From an uncultured Paraprevotella sp. (GTDB lineage: Bacteria; Bacteroidota; Bacteroidia; Bacteroidales; Bacteroidaceae): a DNA stretch of 64,000 nucleotides. The notes under the pieces are model-generated. The model saw only the letters and a program-made list of their open reading frames with translations, was not told the origin of the DNA and did no database searches. Below are positions 56,558 through 64,000 of the stretch, in pieces. The position numbers and the translations under genes were made by a program. Within the stretch, counting starts at the first letter, position 1. Each line of letters opens with the position of its first letter. The stretch covers positions 92,362 to 156,361 of the forward strand of contig URDY01000006.1 in assembly GCA_900546665.1 (NCBI GenBank). Direction: 5' to 3'.

Positions 56558-58111
56558 ATGAAGCGGAATCTGTTTTTGTTTGCAACAGCTTTCATGCTGA
56601 CCCAGGCAGCGCTGGCGCAGACACCCTATATTAATGAAGGGCTTCTTTCACCCGACCTTATCGGGACGGCGCGTAGTGTAGGTATGGGAGGGGCCATGGG
56701 AGCCTTGGGTACCGACCTTTCAGCCATGTCGTCCAATCCGGCGTCAGTCGGTCTTTACCGCAGCAGTGATGTGTCGCTGACTTTCGGTGTGCTGACCCAG
56801 CGTAATAAACCGGATCTCAATACGGATAATTCCCACATGTCTTTCGATCAGATGGGTTTTGTGTTGAGTACGCCCCTGATGGGAAAGGACTTCAAGTTCG
56901 TCAATTTTGGTATGAACTACCAGAAAAAGGCCAACCTTAATCAGGCGTTTGTTGCCGACCACCCGTGGATGGACAACAGTCTGGGACTTTCGCAGACCAT
57001 GCAGATGGTGGATCTGCTCAACAATAATGTCTATTCTCCGCTTGCCGATCTGATGTACAAGGCTTATCTGATCGATCCGGTGGATAAGGATGGCAATATC
57101 GTCAGTGCGGACGATCCTAACATGCAGGAATACGCCGGTTATCTGGCCAACGAAAACCGTTATGACCGTGTGACCGAAGGAAGTGTGCAGGCTTTTGATT
57201 TTAATATTTCCACCAATTACCGGGATCGGGTTTATTTGGGTCTGACAGTGGGAGTGGACAGGGTAGATTACAGAAGTTACAGCACCTATACCGAGCTTTA
57301 CGGCGTTCCGGCTACCGAACTGTATTCCTTATATAATGTGCAGGAGATACAGGGATACGGCATCAATGCCAAAATGGGAATTATCCTGCGTCCGTTTGAG
57401 ACATCACCTTTCAGGATTGGCCTGACGGTAGAAACACCGACCCGTTATAATCTGGAATCCGTGGTCGACTACAGTCTGGATGTGCCGTTTGATGCCAATG
57501 GCAATCTGTCTGAAACGTTCTACAACCACCGGCCGGAGTATGATTTGGCGGCCTTGCAGTATAATCTGTCTACGCCATGGAAATTCCGTCTGTCAATGGG
57601 ACATACCATCGGCTCTTTCTTTGCGGTGGGAGCTGAGTATGAATATGCTGATTATTCCAACATGCGCCAGTCGTACGATGACGGCGAGTACGGAGATGTA
57701 GTCAGGGATAACGATATGAGAGAACTGAACAGGATCACTTTCCAGGGTGTACATTCATTTAAGTTCGGTATGGAGTTGAAACTGACCAAGGCGTTAAGTC
57801 TGAGAGCCGGTTATAATTTCTATTCCAGCGTTTTCGACGACAATGCTCATCTGGACCAGTGGAATCCTTCACCGGCATTCAATTATGCTACGACTACCGA
57901 TTACATGAACAAGAGCGATGTGAATATCTTTACGGCCGGAGTTGGTTATCGCGGGCGTCATTTCTATGTGGATGCAGCCTATAAGTTCAGACGCCAGTAT
58001 GGCGATTTCTATGCGTTCGATGACACCTATACGGGCGAAAAGCGGCTGACACCGGTCAACGTCGATCTGAGTACTCATCAGGTATTTTTTACCTTAGGAT
58101 ATAAATTTTAA
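56558..58111 (+). CDS. OmpP1/FadL-type outer-membrane protein
   Basis: This 517-residue beta-barrel protein has a signal peptide (cleavage near 20, at LAQ). The mature start carries GGAMGALGTDLSAMSSNPASVGLY, a typical OmpP1/TodX N-terminal plug segment. Amphipathic strands follow and it ends in QVFFTLGYKF with a C-terminal Phe. The family transports hydrophobic molecules. It is the second gene of the operon with the WYG-rich protein and ends at a strong terminator. Confidence 0.88.
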   Translation: MKRNLFLFATAFMLTQAALAQTPYINEGLLSPDLIGTARSVGMGGAMGALGTDLSAMSSNPASVGLYRSSDVSLTFGVLTQRNKPDLNTDNSHMSFDQMGFVLSTPLMGKDFKFVNFGMNYQKKANLNQAFVADHPWMDNSLGLSQTMQMVDLLNNNVYSPLADLMYKAYLIDPVDKDGNIVSADDPNMQEYAGYLANENRYDRVTEGSVQAFDFNISTNYRDRVYLGLTVGVDRVDYRSYSTYTELYGVPATELYSLYNVQEIQGYGINAKMGIILRPFETSPFRIGLTVETPTRYNLESVVDYSLDVPFDANGNLSETFYNHRPEYDLAALQYNLSTPWKFRLSMGHTIGSFFAVGAEYEYADYSNMRQSYDDGEYGDVVRDNDMRELNRITFQGVHSFKFGMELKLTKALSLRAGYNFYSSVFDDNAHLDQWNPSPAFNYATTTDYMNKSDVNIFTAGVGYRGRHFYVDAAYKFRRQYGDFYAFDDTYTGEKRLTPVNVDLSTHQVFFTLGYKF

Positions 58112-58133
58112 GTGATAAGCACCAGCCAGAAGG

Positions 58134-58168
58134 AGGATTTGCCATATTAAGGCAAATCCTTTTTTTTC
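58134..58168 (+). terminator. Terminator of the OmpP1 operon
   Basis: AGGATTTGCC (58134-58143) pairs with GGCAAATCCT (58151-58160) across a 7-nt loop, followed by TTTTTTTT. It lies 23 bp after the stop codon. Confidence 0.9.
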
Positions 58169-58322
58169 GTATGAATTGCAGATAAGGAGGAGTTAAATAG
58201 TAGAAGAAAAGCGGTAAAGTGCAGGCCATCTGATGTGAAAACGGTTTTTCAGGAAGAAAAAGCGCCTGGAAATTTGTTTTTTATTTAATTTTTCCTAACT
58301 TTGCAGCGTCATAAAAGACAAT

Positions 58323-58396
58323 GGGGTATTAGCTCATCTGGCTAGAGCGTTTGACTGGCAGTCAAGAGGTGGCAGGTTCGAGTCCTGTATACTCCA
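58323..58396 (+). tRNA. tRNA-Ala (GGC)
   Basis: This 74-nt cloverleaf has the acceptor stem GGGGTAT pairing with ATACTCC (one G-U), a D-arm beginning TAGCTCATCTGGCTAGAGC, an anticodon stem TTTGA/TCAAG around the loop CTGGCAG (anticodon GGC, 58357-58359) and a T-arm with GGTTCGAGTCC. The discriminator is A at 58396 and the CCA end is not encoded. It is followed at once by its terminator. Confidence 0.93.
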
Positions 58397-58406
58397 CAAA
58401 TCAGGC

Positions 58407-58437
58407 GATTGGCTTATTGGATATCAATAAGCCAATC
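58407..58437 (+). terminator. Terminator after tRNA-Ala
   Basis: GATTGGCTTATTG (58407-58419) pairs perfectly with CAATAAGCCAATC (58425-58437) across a 5-nt loop and is followed by ATTTTTTTATT. Confidence 0.92.
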
Positions 58438-58735
58438 ATTTTTTTATTGAGGTATCCTTATCAGTTTGTAGAAATAATTCAGGGGCAGTAGAATTTCAGT
58501 ATTACATCCGATACTTTCAGTTTGCCGGATCTTCATTTTCTGCCCGTGTGCTCCCGTTTTATCCTAAAAGATCAGGTCGACGCCAACTTTTCAATGTGTA
58601 GTGCTGTGTCATCAGGCACATTTTAATTGATTAGGTTGTGGAATGTTTTTAAAGGTACAGGCTAAATTGATCCTACCTGACAGGCTATTCATATACTGAT
58701 TTATAACCATATTCTATCAAAAACACAATTATTTA
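58438..58735. other. Intergenic region before LuxR-type gene
   Basis: About 300 bp without an ORF. The promoter for the regulator follows immediately at 58736. No repeat or structured RNA is recognised. Confidence 0.4.
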
Positions 58736-58767
58736 ATTGTCGTTCGAGAAAGCTTTGTTTACTTTTG
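58736..58767 (+). promoter_or_regulatory. Bacteroidetes-type promoter of LuxR-type gene
   Basis: ATTG (58736-58739), a 20-nt spacer and TACTTTTG (58760-58767) fit the consensus well. Transcription would start near 58774, only about 15 nt before the ATG. Confidence 0.65.
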
Positions 58768-58788
58768 TAATCATATAAACAGAATGAT

Positions 58789-59538
58789 ATGGTAGAAATA
58801 GACGACAGGTTAAGCCAAAAGTTCCATCAGCAGATGGATGGGGTATATGAGCGGGACGAGGAACAACGTCTGTGCCTCATTGCGCAGTCATATTCCATCT
58901 GTGAGAACGCCATAGCCGTATTGAGCAATTTGCGTACGGGTAAAAGCCATATTTTCTTTGGAAAGACCTGTGAGAAATTAGGGTTAGGTCCATCCGATAC
59001 TGTTCAGACGCTTGATTCCATATGGGAGGAAGAGATTTACAGCCGGATTCATCCCGATGACTGGAAAAAGCGTTGTCTGCAGGAGCTGACTTTTTTCCGT
59101 ATGATGTCTTCATCCCATTCGAAGGAAATGTTTTCCTGGTATCTTGAAAATACCATGAGAATGTGTGGAAAGGATGGTGAATACCACTATTGGAAACATC
59201 GCATCTTTTATTTCGCGGGAAACGGACAGCAGGGGATAAGTTATTCTCTTTGCCTTTACAATCTGACATCCGAAGATAGCGGACAGGCTTGTCTGATTAA
59301 TACGATGACGGGAGAGAAAAAGCTCCTTGTCATTGATGAGTCTCATCTTCTGACAGAACGTGAAAAATTCGTGTTGCAGATGATACAGAACGGCAAGTCC
59401 AGCAAGATGATTGCCGACCGGTTGGACATAAGCAAGCACACCGTAGACCGCCACCGGCAGAATATCATCGCCAAGCTGCAAGTGAACAACACCACCGAGG
59501 CATGTCATAAAGCCAAAATGTTGGGATTGATTGATTAA
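58789..59538 (+). CDS. LuxR-type regulator with PAS-like sensor region
   Basis: This 249-residue protein has an N-terminal sensor-like region (about 15-160) followed by a LuxR/FixJ helix-turn-helix (LLTEREKFVLQMIQNGKSSK, DISKHTVDRHRQNI; about 185-245). The sensor part resembles the PAS-like regions of Bacteroides LuxR regulators, by eye only. No histidine-kinase or receiver motif is present. Two DUF1349-like lipoprotein genes follow (24 bp to the first) and may be its targets or share its transcript. Confidence 0.88.
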   Translation: MVEIDDRLSQKFHQQMDGVYERDEEQRLCLIAQSYSICENAIAVLSNLRTGKSHIFFGKTCEKLGLGPSDTVQTLDSIWEEEIYSRIHPDDWKKRCLQELTFFRMMSSSHSKEMFSWYLENTMRMCGKDGEYHYWKHRIFYFAGNGQQGISYSLCLYNLTSEDSGQACLINTMTGEKKLLVIDESHLLTEREKFVLQMIQNGKSSKMIADRLDISKHTVDRHRQNIIAKLQVNNTTEACHKAKMLGLID

Positions 59539-59562
59539 CCCAATTACCATGAATATAATATT

Positions 59563-60297
59563 ATGCGAAAAGAAGTATTAGTCTTATCCGCGTTGATGCT
59601 GACGGGAACATTCATATCATGCGGAAACAATCAACAACAAAACAAAGAGAAAATGGAACAGGAAATGACAACGGAATCAAGTGACACAATCTTGAAAAAG
59701 TTTACTAAAGAAAATCTTTATTGGGTACGTGAGCCGAAACGCTATTCAATCACCGATTCGGTGATTACCATAGAAACAGAACCGAATACAGACCTTTGGC
59801 AACGTACATATTACGGCTTCCGCAATGACAATGCACCTGTCCTGCAAATGAAGACGGCGCGGAAATATTTTTCATTCACGGTCAAGACTTCATTCAACAG
59901 TTCCGCGCTATTCGACCAGTGTGGAATTGCCATTTATCTGGACAGCGACAATTGGATGAAAGCATCCATTGAGTATGAAAATGAGGAATATCAGCGGCTT
60001 GGCAGCGTCGTGACCAACAATGGCTATTCTGACTGGGCAACCCAGGATATTCCTTCATCTGTACGTGAAATATGGTATCGCTTAAGTCGGCGTGAGAGCG
60101 ATTATTATATAGAAACAAGTTTCGATGGCATTAACTTCAAACAAATGCGTTCTTTTCATTTGTTTCATGGCGATGGAGAAATTTCGTTCGGCATCTATGC
60201 AGCCAGTCCCGTAAATCATTCTTTCACGGCAAGGTTCACTGAAATGAAAATGGAAGATTGTAAATGGGAGGCATGGTCTACAGAGAAAACAGAATAG
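59563..60297 (+). CDS. DUF1349-like lipoprotein 1
   Basis: This 244-residue lipoprotein has a lipobox ending in C20 (TFISCG). The mature part has the DUF1349 concanavalin-like layout: WVREPKRYSITDSVITIETE, a DLWQRTYYGF stretch, then FDQCGIAIYLDSDNWMKASIEYE and FGIYAASP. It lies 24 bp after the LuxR-type gene and 31 bp before a paralogue. The ligand of such jelly-roll proteins is unknown; carbohydrate binding is a guess. Confidence 0.85.
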   Translation: MRKEVLVLSALMLTGTFISCGNNQQQNKEKMEQEMTTESSDTILKKFTKENLYWVREPKRYSITDSVITIETEPNTDLWQRTYYGFRNDNAPVLQMKTARKYFSFTVKTSFNSSALFDQCGIAIYLDSDNWMKASIEYENEEYQRLGSVVTNNGYSDWATQDIPSSVREIWYRLSRRESDYYIETSFDGINFKQMRSFHLFHGDGEISFGIYAASPVNHSFTARFTEMKMEDCKWEAWSTEKTE

Positions 60298-60328
60298 AAT
60301 CAGATAACAAAATAATAAAAACAACGTA

Positions 60329-61051
60329 ATGAAAAAACATTTTTTTATAGTTATGGCTGCTCTTATGACAGTAGCCTGTTCTGAAAAAAAGGCGGATAAG
60401 CTTGTGCAAGTCCAGGAAAAATCAAGACTGACTGAATGTAACGTGACCTTAAATGGGCTTCATTTCACCAGATCGCTCAACGGAGCAGAAAAGCAAGTCA
60501 GTGATTCGGCTGGCATTGTCACTTTCCGTGCCAAACCTCAGACGGATTTTTTCTGTGATCCTAATGGGAAAATATCGCAAGACAATGCAGCTGTACTTTT
60601 TATGGAAATCGACAACAAGAAACCTTTCACTTATTCAGCTAAAGTTAAAACTGGATTCACGCCGGAAGGAACCTACAGTGCGGCTGTATTATTTGTGTAT
60701 GCCAATGATTCTCTTTGGCAGAAATTATGTTTTGAGCAGGATGAAAGAGGTAAACATAGGGTTGTCAGCGTGCGCACCATAGGCACATCAGATGACAATA
60801 ACCATGAAGTAGTAGATGATGAAATGGAATATGTTTATTTTAAGATTTCATCAGATACGCAGACCATAGCCAATTATTATTCGTTGGATGGTAAAACTTG
60901 GCAGATGGTCCGTTTGTATAAAAACGAGTATGGCAATAAGGCCTATCTTGGTATATGCAGTCAGGCACCTCAATCTGATGAATGTATTTCGACATTTAAG
61001 GATTTGCAGCTGACTACAGATAATGTGAAAAATTTCAGATTGGGAGAGTAG
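60329..61051 (+). CDS. DUF1349-like lipoprotein 2
   Basis: This 240-residue lipoprotein (lipobox MTVAC17) is a divergent paralogue of the preceding one: LNGLHFTRSL, RAKPQTDFFCDPNGK, SAAVLFVYANDSLWQKLCFE, and LGICSQAP follow the same order. It lies 31 bp downstream, so the three genes from the LuxR regulator onward probably form one operon. No terminator is obvious after it. Confidence 0.82.
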   Translation: MKKHFFIVMAALMTVACSEKKADKLVQVQEKSRLTECNVTLNGLHFTRSLNGAEKQVSDSAGIVTFRAKPQTDFFCDPNGKISQDNAAVLFMEIDNKKPFTYSAKVKTGFTPEGTYSAAVLFVYANDSLWQKLCFEQDERGKHRVVSVRTIGTSDDNNHEVVDDEMEYVYFKISSDTQTIANYYSLDGKTWQMVRLYKNEYGNKAYLGICSQAPQSDECISTFKDLQLTTDNVKNFRLGE

Positions 61052-61250
61052 GGGTGAGTCACCCAATTCAGTACAGATGACTTAATCACAGGTGTGTTGA
61101 AAAAAGTGAAAAGACATCTGTACTGTTTATTGACCATATCCTATAGGATTGGGAAATATGAAAAATATTGACAAGTAGTTAAAACCATGCGATTGCCGAC
61201 TCCGTAAGGACACTACTGTATTTGTTGGGCTAAAACACAGGAGACTCATC
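61052..61250. other. Intergenic region between convergent units
   Basis: About 200 bp between the lipoprotein gene and the minus-strand small ORFs. No terminator or gene is recognised. Confidence 0.3.
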
Positions 61251-61352
61251 TTAAATTCTTCGCTGCTTTTTGAAGATTTTGGGTTGCCCTTTCATCGTCT
61301 TGCCTTGCATATCTTGATGGCAACGCATGTATCGGGGGAACCGGAACCGCAT
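61251..61352 (-). CDS. Tiny basic ORF abutting the 115-aa gene
   Basis: This 33-codon frame begins MRFRFPRYMRCHQDMQGKTM and ends with FKKQRRI, and is strongly basic. Its ATG follows the stop codon of the preceding gene without a gap (TAA then ATG), which argues for coupling. It matches no family I know. It could be a small DNA-binding or membrane-active protein, or a chance frame. Confidence 0.35.
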   Translation of the reverse strand: MRFRFPRYMRCHQDMQGKTMKGQPKIFKKQRRI

Positions 61353-61700
61353 TTAAACTTCTGTCACATAAACCTTCTCATGGGTATCACCACCCCAATA
61401 AGCCATTGGATGCAGTTGCTGGGTCAACTTGTTGTAATTCGCTTTCAATGGCTGCATTTCTTTTAGCACAGCCAATTTTTTCTGCATGTCAGTCTTACTT
61501 GTCGAAAATACAAAGTTCCAGTAAAACCGGTTTTCAGTGGCATAATCCTCATAATCGAAACATGGATAATGTTCCGCGTCCTCGCCCACATAAACACCGT
61601 TCTTCGGCTCTCCGCTAATGGCATGGTTAATCACGTCCCGTATGTTGTCGAAAGTCACGCCAAATACTGTAATCTTTTTGTTATAACCGATTGTTTCCAT
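61353..61700 (-). CDS. 115-residue hypothetical protein
   Basis: This soluble protein begins METIGYNKKITVFGVTFDN and contains HYPCFDYEDYATENRFYWNFVF, with several Tyr/Phe/Trp residues, then a helix (TDMQKKLAVLKEMQPLKANY). No signal peptide or known domain is seen. It is followed directly by a tiny basic ORF and preceded, 52 bp upstream on the same strand, by a gene remnant. The three may be part of one accessory unit. Confidence 0.6.
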   Translation of the reverse strand: METIGYNKKITVFGVTFDNIRDVINHAISGEPKNGVYVGEDAEHYPCFDYEDYATENRFYWNFVFSTSKTDMQKKLAVLKEMQPLKANYNKLTQQLHPMAYWGGDTHEKVYVTEV

Positions 61701-61752
61701 TTTATACTGATTAAATTAATATACCGATAAAATCTTTTCAACGCTCAAACCG

Positions 61753-61929
61753 TCAACCTTTTAAGGCTTGTTCACGCCATGCATGTTCTTTGCCATTCAC
61801 CATCTTGCAATAGTTGTTTGGGCTGCATGAATACAAATCATTAGGCTTATACCCATTTCGAATCCGTATCAGGGTACCTTTCATCCAGGCTTTAAAATCC
61901 GGTGTATTTATCAAATGAAGTTCTTGTCT
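61753..61929 (-). pseudogene. Gene remnant, C-terminal part only
   Basis: A minus-strand frame ending at 61753 reads INTPDFKAWMKGTLIRIRNG then continues YKPNDLYSCSPNNYCKMVNG and KEHAWREQALKG. It looks like the tail of a real protein, but there is an in-frame stop (TAA) just upstream and no convincing start, apart from an internal ATG that would give 43 residues. It may be a decayed gene or a small complete one. No family is recognised. Confidence 0.4.
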
Positions 61930-62205
61930 TTATAGAGAGATAAAGACAGCAGAATCTATCAGTCCTGCAATTTATTGTCGATGTGAATTTGACGAATACT
62001 GGATTTTTCATTGATGTAGGGCTTCTAGGGCAAGCAACACCAGGTTGCTATAGCACGTGAGGCTGATATCTGACCTGGTCGAAGACTCTGTATCTTGAGC
62101 AGAAGCTCATGGTTCAAGGAGTGCTGGAACTTCGGGTCAGATTATAGATTGATCCGGTCTGGCAACCGTAATTTGATAATCCCGGCCAATCTTTATGTCT
62201 ATGGT
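61930..62205. other. Intergenic stretch without recognisable genes
   Basis: About 275 bp with no ORF of note. Frames on both strands are interrupted by stops. It could hold decayed sequence from the neighbouring remnant. Confidence 0.35.
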
Positions 62206-62237
62206 TTTGCATGATGAGGCCAAAAAACTTACTTTTG
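62206..62237 (+). promoter_or_regulatory. Bacteroidetes-type promoter of M50-like gene
   Basis: TTTG (62206-62209), a 20-nt spacer and TACTTTTG (62230-62237) match the consensus exactly. Transcription would start about 19 nt before the ATG at 62263. Confidence 0.75.
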
Positions 62238-62262
62238 TGAGCTTATAAAATGTAGAAACAGT

Positions 62263-63408
62263 ATGGAGAAACGTAAGAAGAATACGGTGAAAGCTGTCGG
62301 AGTGTATGTTGGCATCTTCCTTTTTTGTGTGGGAATCGGTTTTTTGATCGGTAAATCAGAAGTGGCAGATGGCTGGAAGAAATTGCCGTTGACAGTACTT
62401 CTGACAAGAATATTTATCGTTTATTTTCTTTTTCTCCTGTCAGCATTGATTCATATCATTGTCCATGAAGCAGGCCACATGGTAGCGGCTCTTTTACGCG
62501 GATGGAAATTCCTTTCCTTCATGATTATGGGCGTAGTGCTGAGCAGGCGGGAAGGGCATTTTCATCTCTCCCGTTTCAGTCTGGCAGGTGCCGGAGGGCA
62601 ATGTCTGATGCTTCCTCCCAAAGATGGAGACACCGGCAAAGGAATCCTAATCTATAATGCCGGAGGCATATTGGCCAATCTGCTGCTGACCATCTGTCTG
62701 TTCGTTCCCTTGTTGGTGGGTTTTGATTCGCTCACCTGGGTCACTTCGGCTTTTTTGATTTGTGGAGTGCTGGTTGGTATCTTCATGATTCTGATGAACG
62801 GGATTCCTCATGCTTTGTCCGGCATACCTAACGACGGCATGAATATTCTGAAGTTACACAAGGATGCTTTTTCTTTGCAGATTTTTCTTCATACCATGGA
62901 GATGGCCGGGGCTTTGATGATGAATGATACCCGTAAAATAAACAGTATGCCCTATATGTGTGACGGTCATGATATTGATTTTACCAATGTCTTGCATGTG
63001 ATGGCTCTTTCCACCGATCTTTCTTTGGCCATGTTCCGAATGGATTTTGAGAAGGCGCGGGCTATCCTGCAACGCATTGAACCCTACAAGGAACAGCTTG
63101 TTCCCATTTATCGTAACGAGTTGGCTTTCGACAGGATTTTCCTTACTCTGACAGTTCCCCATGAGAAAGCAGATATCGAGTGTCTGCTCGACAGTTCCTT
63201 CCTGAAATACCTCAAGCAGCAGTCTGTTTTCCGCCCCTCGGCCTTACGGGTACAGTATGCGCTGGCTCTTCTGCATGAGTCGGACAATGTCAAGGCCGAA
63301 AGGCTTTATCTGCAGTTTCAGAAAACCTGTCGCACATATTACGTACAGGGTGAAGTGGAAGTCGAGAAACGGTTGGTAGAATACGTACGTCGGTTGCAGG
63401 AGTCCTGA
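62263..63408 (+). CDS. M50-family membrane metallopeptidase
   Basis: This 381-residue membrane protein has the HExxH motif at H68-E69-A-G-H72 and a second metal-site candidate, NGIP...NDG (N179-G192, D191). Hydrophobic segments surround both. The C-terminal half is soluble and helical (about 205-381), with a DFEKARAILQRIEPY type of helical repeat, so it may be TPR-like. It is not RseP-like, as there is no PDZ domain. It has its own promoter and stands alone. Substrate unknown. Confidence 0.8.
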   Translation: MEKRKKNTVKAVGVYVGIFLFCVGIGFLIGKSEVADGWKKLPLTVLLTRIFIVYFLFLLSALIHIIVHEAGHMVAALLRGWKFLSFMIMGVVLSRREGHFHLSRFSLAGAGGQCLMLPPKDGDTGKGILIYNAGGILANLLLTICLFVPLLVGFDSLTWVTSAFLICGVLVGIFMILMNGIPHALSGIPNDGMNILKLHKDAFSLQIFLHTMEMAGALMMNDTRKINSMPYMCDGHDIDFTNVLHVMALSTDLSLAMFRMDFEKARAILQRIEPYKEQLVPIYRNELAFDRIFLTLTVPHEKADIECLLDSSFLKYLKQQSVFRPSALRVQYALALLHESDNVKAERLYLQFQKTCRTYYVQGEVEVEKRLVEYVRRLQES

Positions 63409-63503
63409 CAGTACGCATCAGCTTTTTTAGAAATTCCGTAGAAATGGTCGTATATCTTTGTTGGTCTCAGTTGTCCAACGCATAAGATCCTGACGGTCGT
63501 ATC

Positions 63504-64000
63504 TTATTCCGTGTCTACTTCCACCACCCGATACCGGTTACCCTCCCGCGTATGGCGCCTTTCCACACCGGCCGCCATGACCGCACGGGCAAACATCTGT
63601 ATGTTCACGCCCCGCAGCGCATGAGGCTGGCGGCGACGGATCTCCTCCATCAGGTCGGTCAGCGCACGCGGACGGACCTCCTCGTCCGGACGTGCCGCAC
63701 GGAAATAACGGCGGAACACGTCCTCCACAGGGCCTATCCGATAGAACCGGAGGTTGTTCACCCTTAACCGTTCCTCTTCCTCACCCGTGAACCAGTAACG
63801 GTCACCCGCTTCCAGTTCGGCTTTCAGCTGGGCATAGATCTGTTCGTAGGCCATGCCGCTGCAGTCGATGGGATGCGTCACCTCCACGCAAAGGAAACGG
63901 CGGCTGCCCGTAGGGTCCGTCAGCAGTTCGTGGCTGTTGCTTGTCCCGATGAACGAGGCTATACGCGGCAACGCTTCCGCATGGCGGCTGTAGGCCTTGC
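63504..64000 (-). CDS. VirE/DUF3874-type protein, 5' end outside window
   Basis: This minus-strand frame is open to the right edge. The visible 165 residues begin (before any start codon) KAYSRHAEALPRIASFIGTS and continue through LLTDPTGSRRFLCVEV to the C-terminal HTREGNRYRVVEVDTE. This is the C-terminal part of the VirE/DUF3874-type proteins of Bacteroidales, which have an N-terminal primase-like and P-loop part outside the window. The DNA here is clearly more GC-rich than its neighbours, which suggests a transferred module. A TTG at 63971 is not the real start. Confidence 0.85.
   Translation of the reverse strand, partial: KAYSRHAEALPRIASFIGTSNSHELLTDPTGSRRFLCVEVTHPIDCSGMAYEQIYAQLKAELEAGDRYWFTGEEEERLRVNNLRFYRIGPVEDVFRRYFRAARPDEEVRPRALTDLMEEIRRRQPHALRGVNIQMFARAVMAAGVERRHTREGNRYRVVEVDTE

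Noticed and set aside
61930..62205. Possible decayed insertion-sequence or transposase remnant
   Set aside because: Frames are broken by stops and no transposase motif or inverted repeat could be identified.

Overview
The window looks like a chromosomal segment of a gut-type Bacteroidales species (Bacteroides/Phocaeicola or a close relative). The evidence is an F-ATPase operon that starts with atpD-atpC and has an 83-residue epsilon subunit, GldE next to mutY and ssb, a eukaryote-type (GT3) glycogen synthase beside a glucan phosphorylase, an EFR1-type flavodoxin-ferredoxin, a VirE/DUF3874 protein at the right edge, and repeated matches to the Bacteroidetes promoter (TTTG, about 20 nt, TAnnTTTG). 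Most of the DNA is ordinary core genome. There is one tRNA-Ala(GGC). I see no rRNA, CRISPR array, intact insertion sequence or recombinase.

Layout, left to right. 1-8.3 kb: the end of an ABC-2 permease, a secreted tandem GH43 enzyme, an MBL-fold hydrolase, a SPFH/membrane/ribbon-helix-helix operon and small housekeeping enzymes. 8.4-15.6 kb: the complete F1Fo ATP synthase operon on the minus strand. 15.9-19.8 kb: a LysR regulator followed by a secreted esterase, a nitroreductase and a two-domain secreted esterase. 20.1-23.4 kb: a giant exported TldD-type protein that appears to be a TldD-TldE fusion. 23.4-24.9 kb: a long gene-poor stretch with unusual repeats. 24.8-26.2 kb: a compact AT-rich unit coding a 73-residue protein and a divergent FtsZ/tubulin-like GTPase. 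26.3-32.2 kb: rng, a tiny COX24/mS38-like ribosomal protein gene, HU, mutY, ssb, gldE and a phosphopantetheinyl transferase.

32.9-37.2 kb: glycogen synthase and glycogen phosphorylase. 37.4-41.5 kb: yciH/SUI1, ettA, yaaA and menA. 41.5-50 kb: a long minus-strand run with EFR1, an alanine:sodium symporter, YgiQ, a golvesin-type amidase, a PlsC-like acyltransferase and small proteins. 50-53.7 kb: PPi-phosphofructokinase, a GH25 lysozyme and PrmA. 54-58.2 kb: a FISUMP-like secreted protein, then a promoter-terminator unit pairing a Trp/Tyr/Gly-rich exported protein with an OmpP1-type outer-membrane protein. 58.3-61.1 kb: tRNA-Ala, a LuxR-type regulator and two paralogous DUF1349-like lipoproteins. 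61-64 kb: small ORFs and a gene remnant, an M50-type membrane protease and the C-terminus of a VirE/DUF3874 protein in GC-rich DNA.

The best candidate for an under-described system is the FtsZ-like GTPase with its small partner (24,785-26,211): it has its own promoter-like box and a strong terminator, keeps most tubulin/FtsZ nucleotide loops, lacks the FtsZ C-terminal tail, and lies next to a repeat-rich gene desert. The exported TldD-TldE-like fusion is the second.
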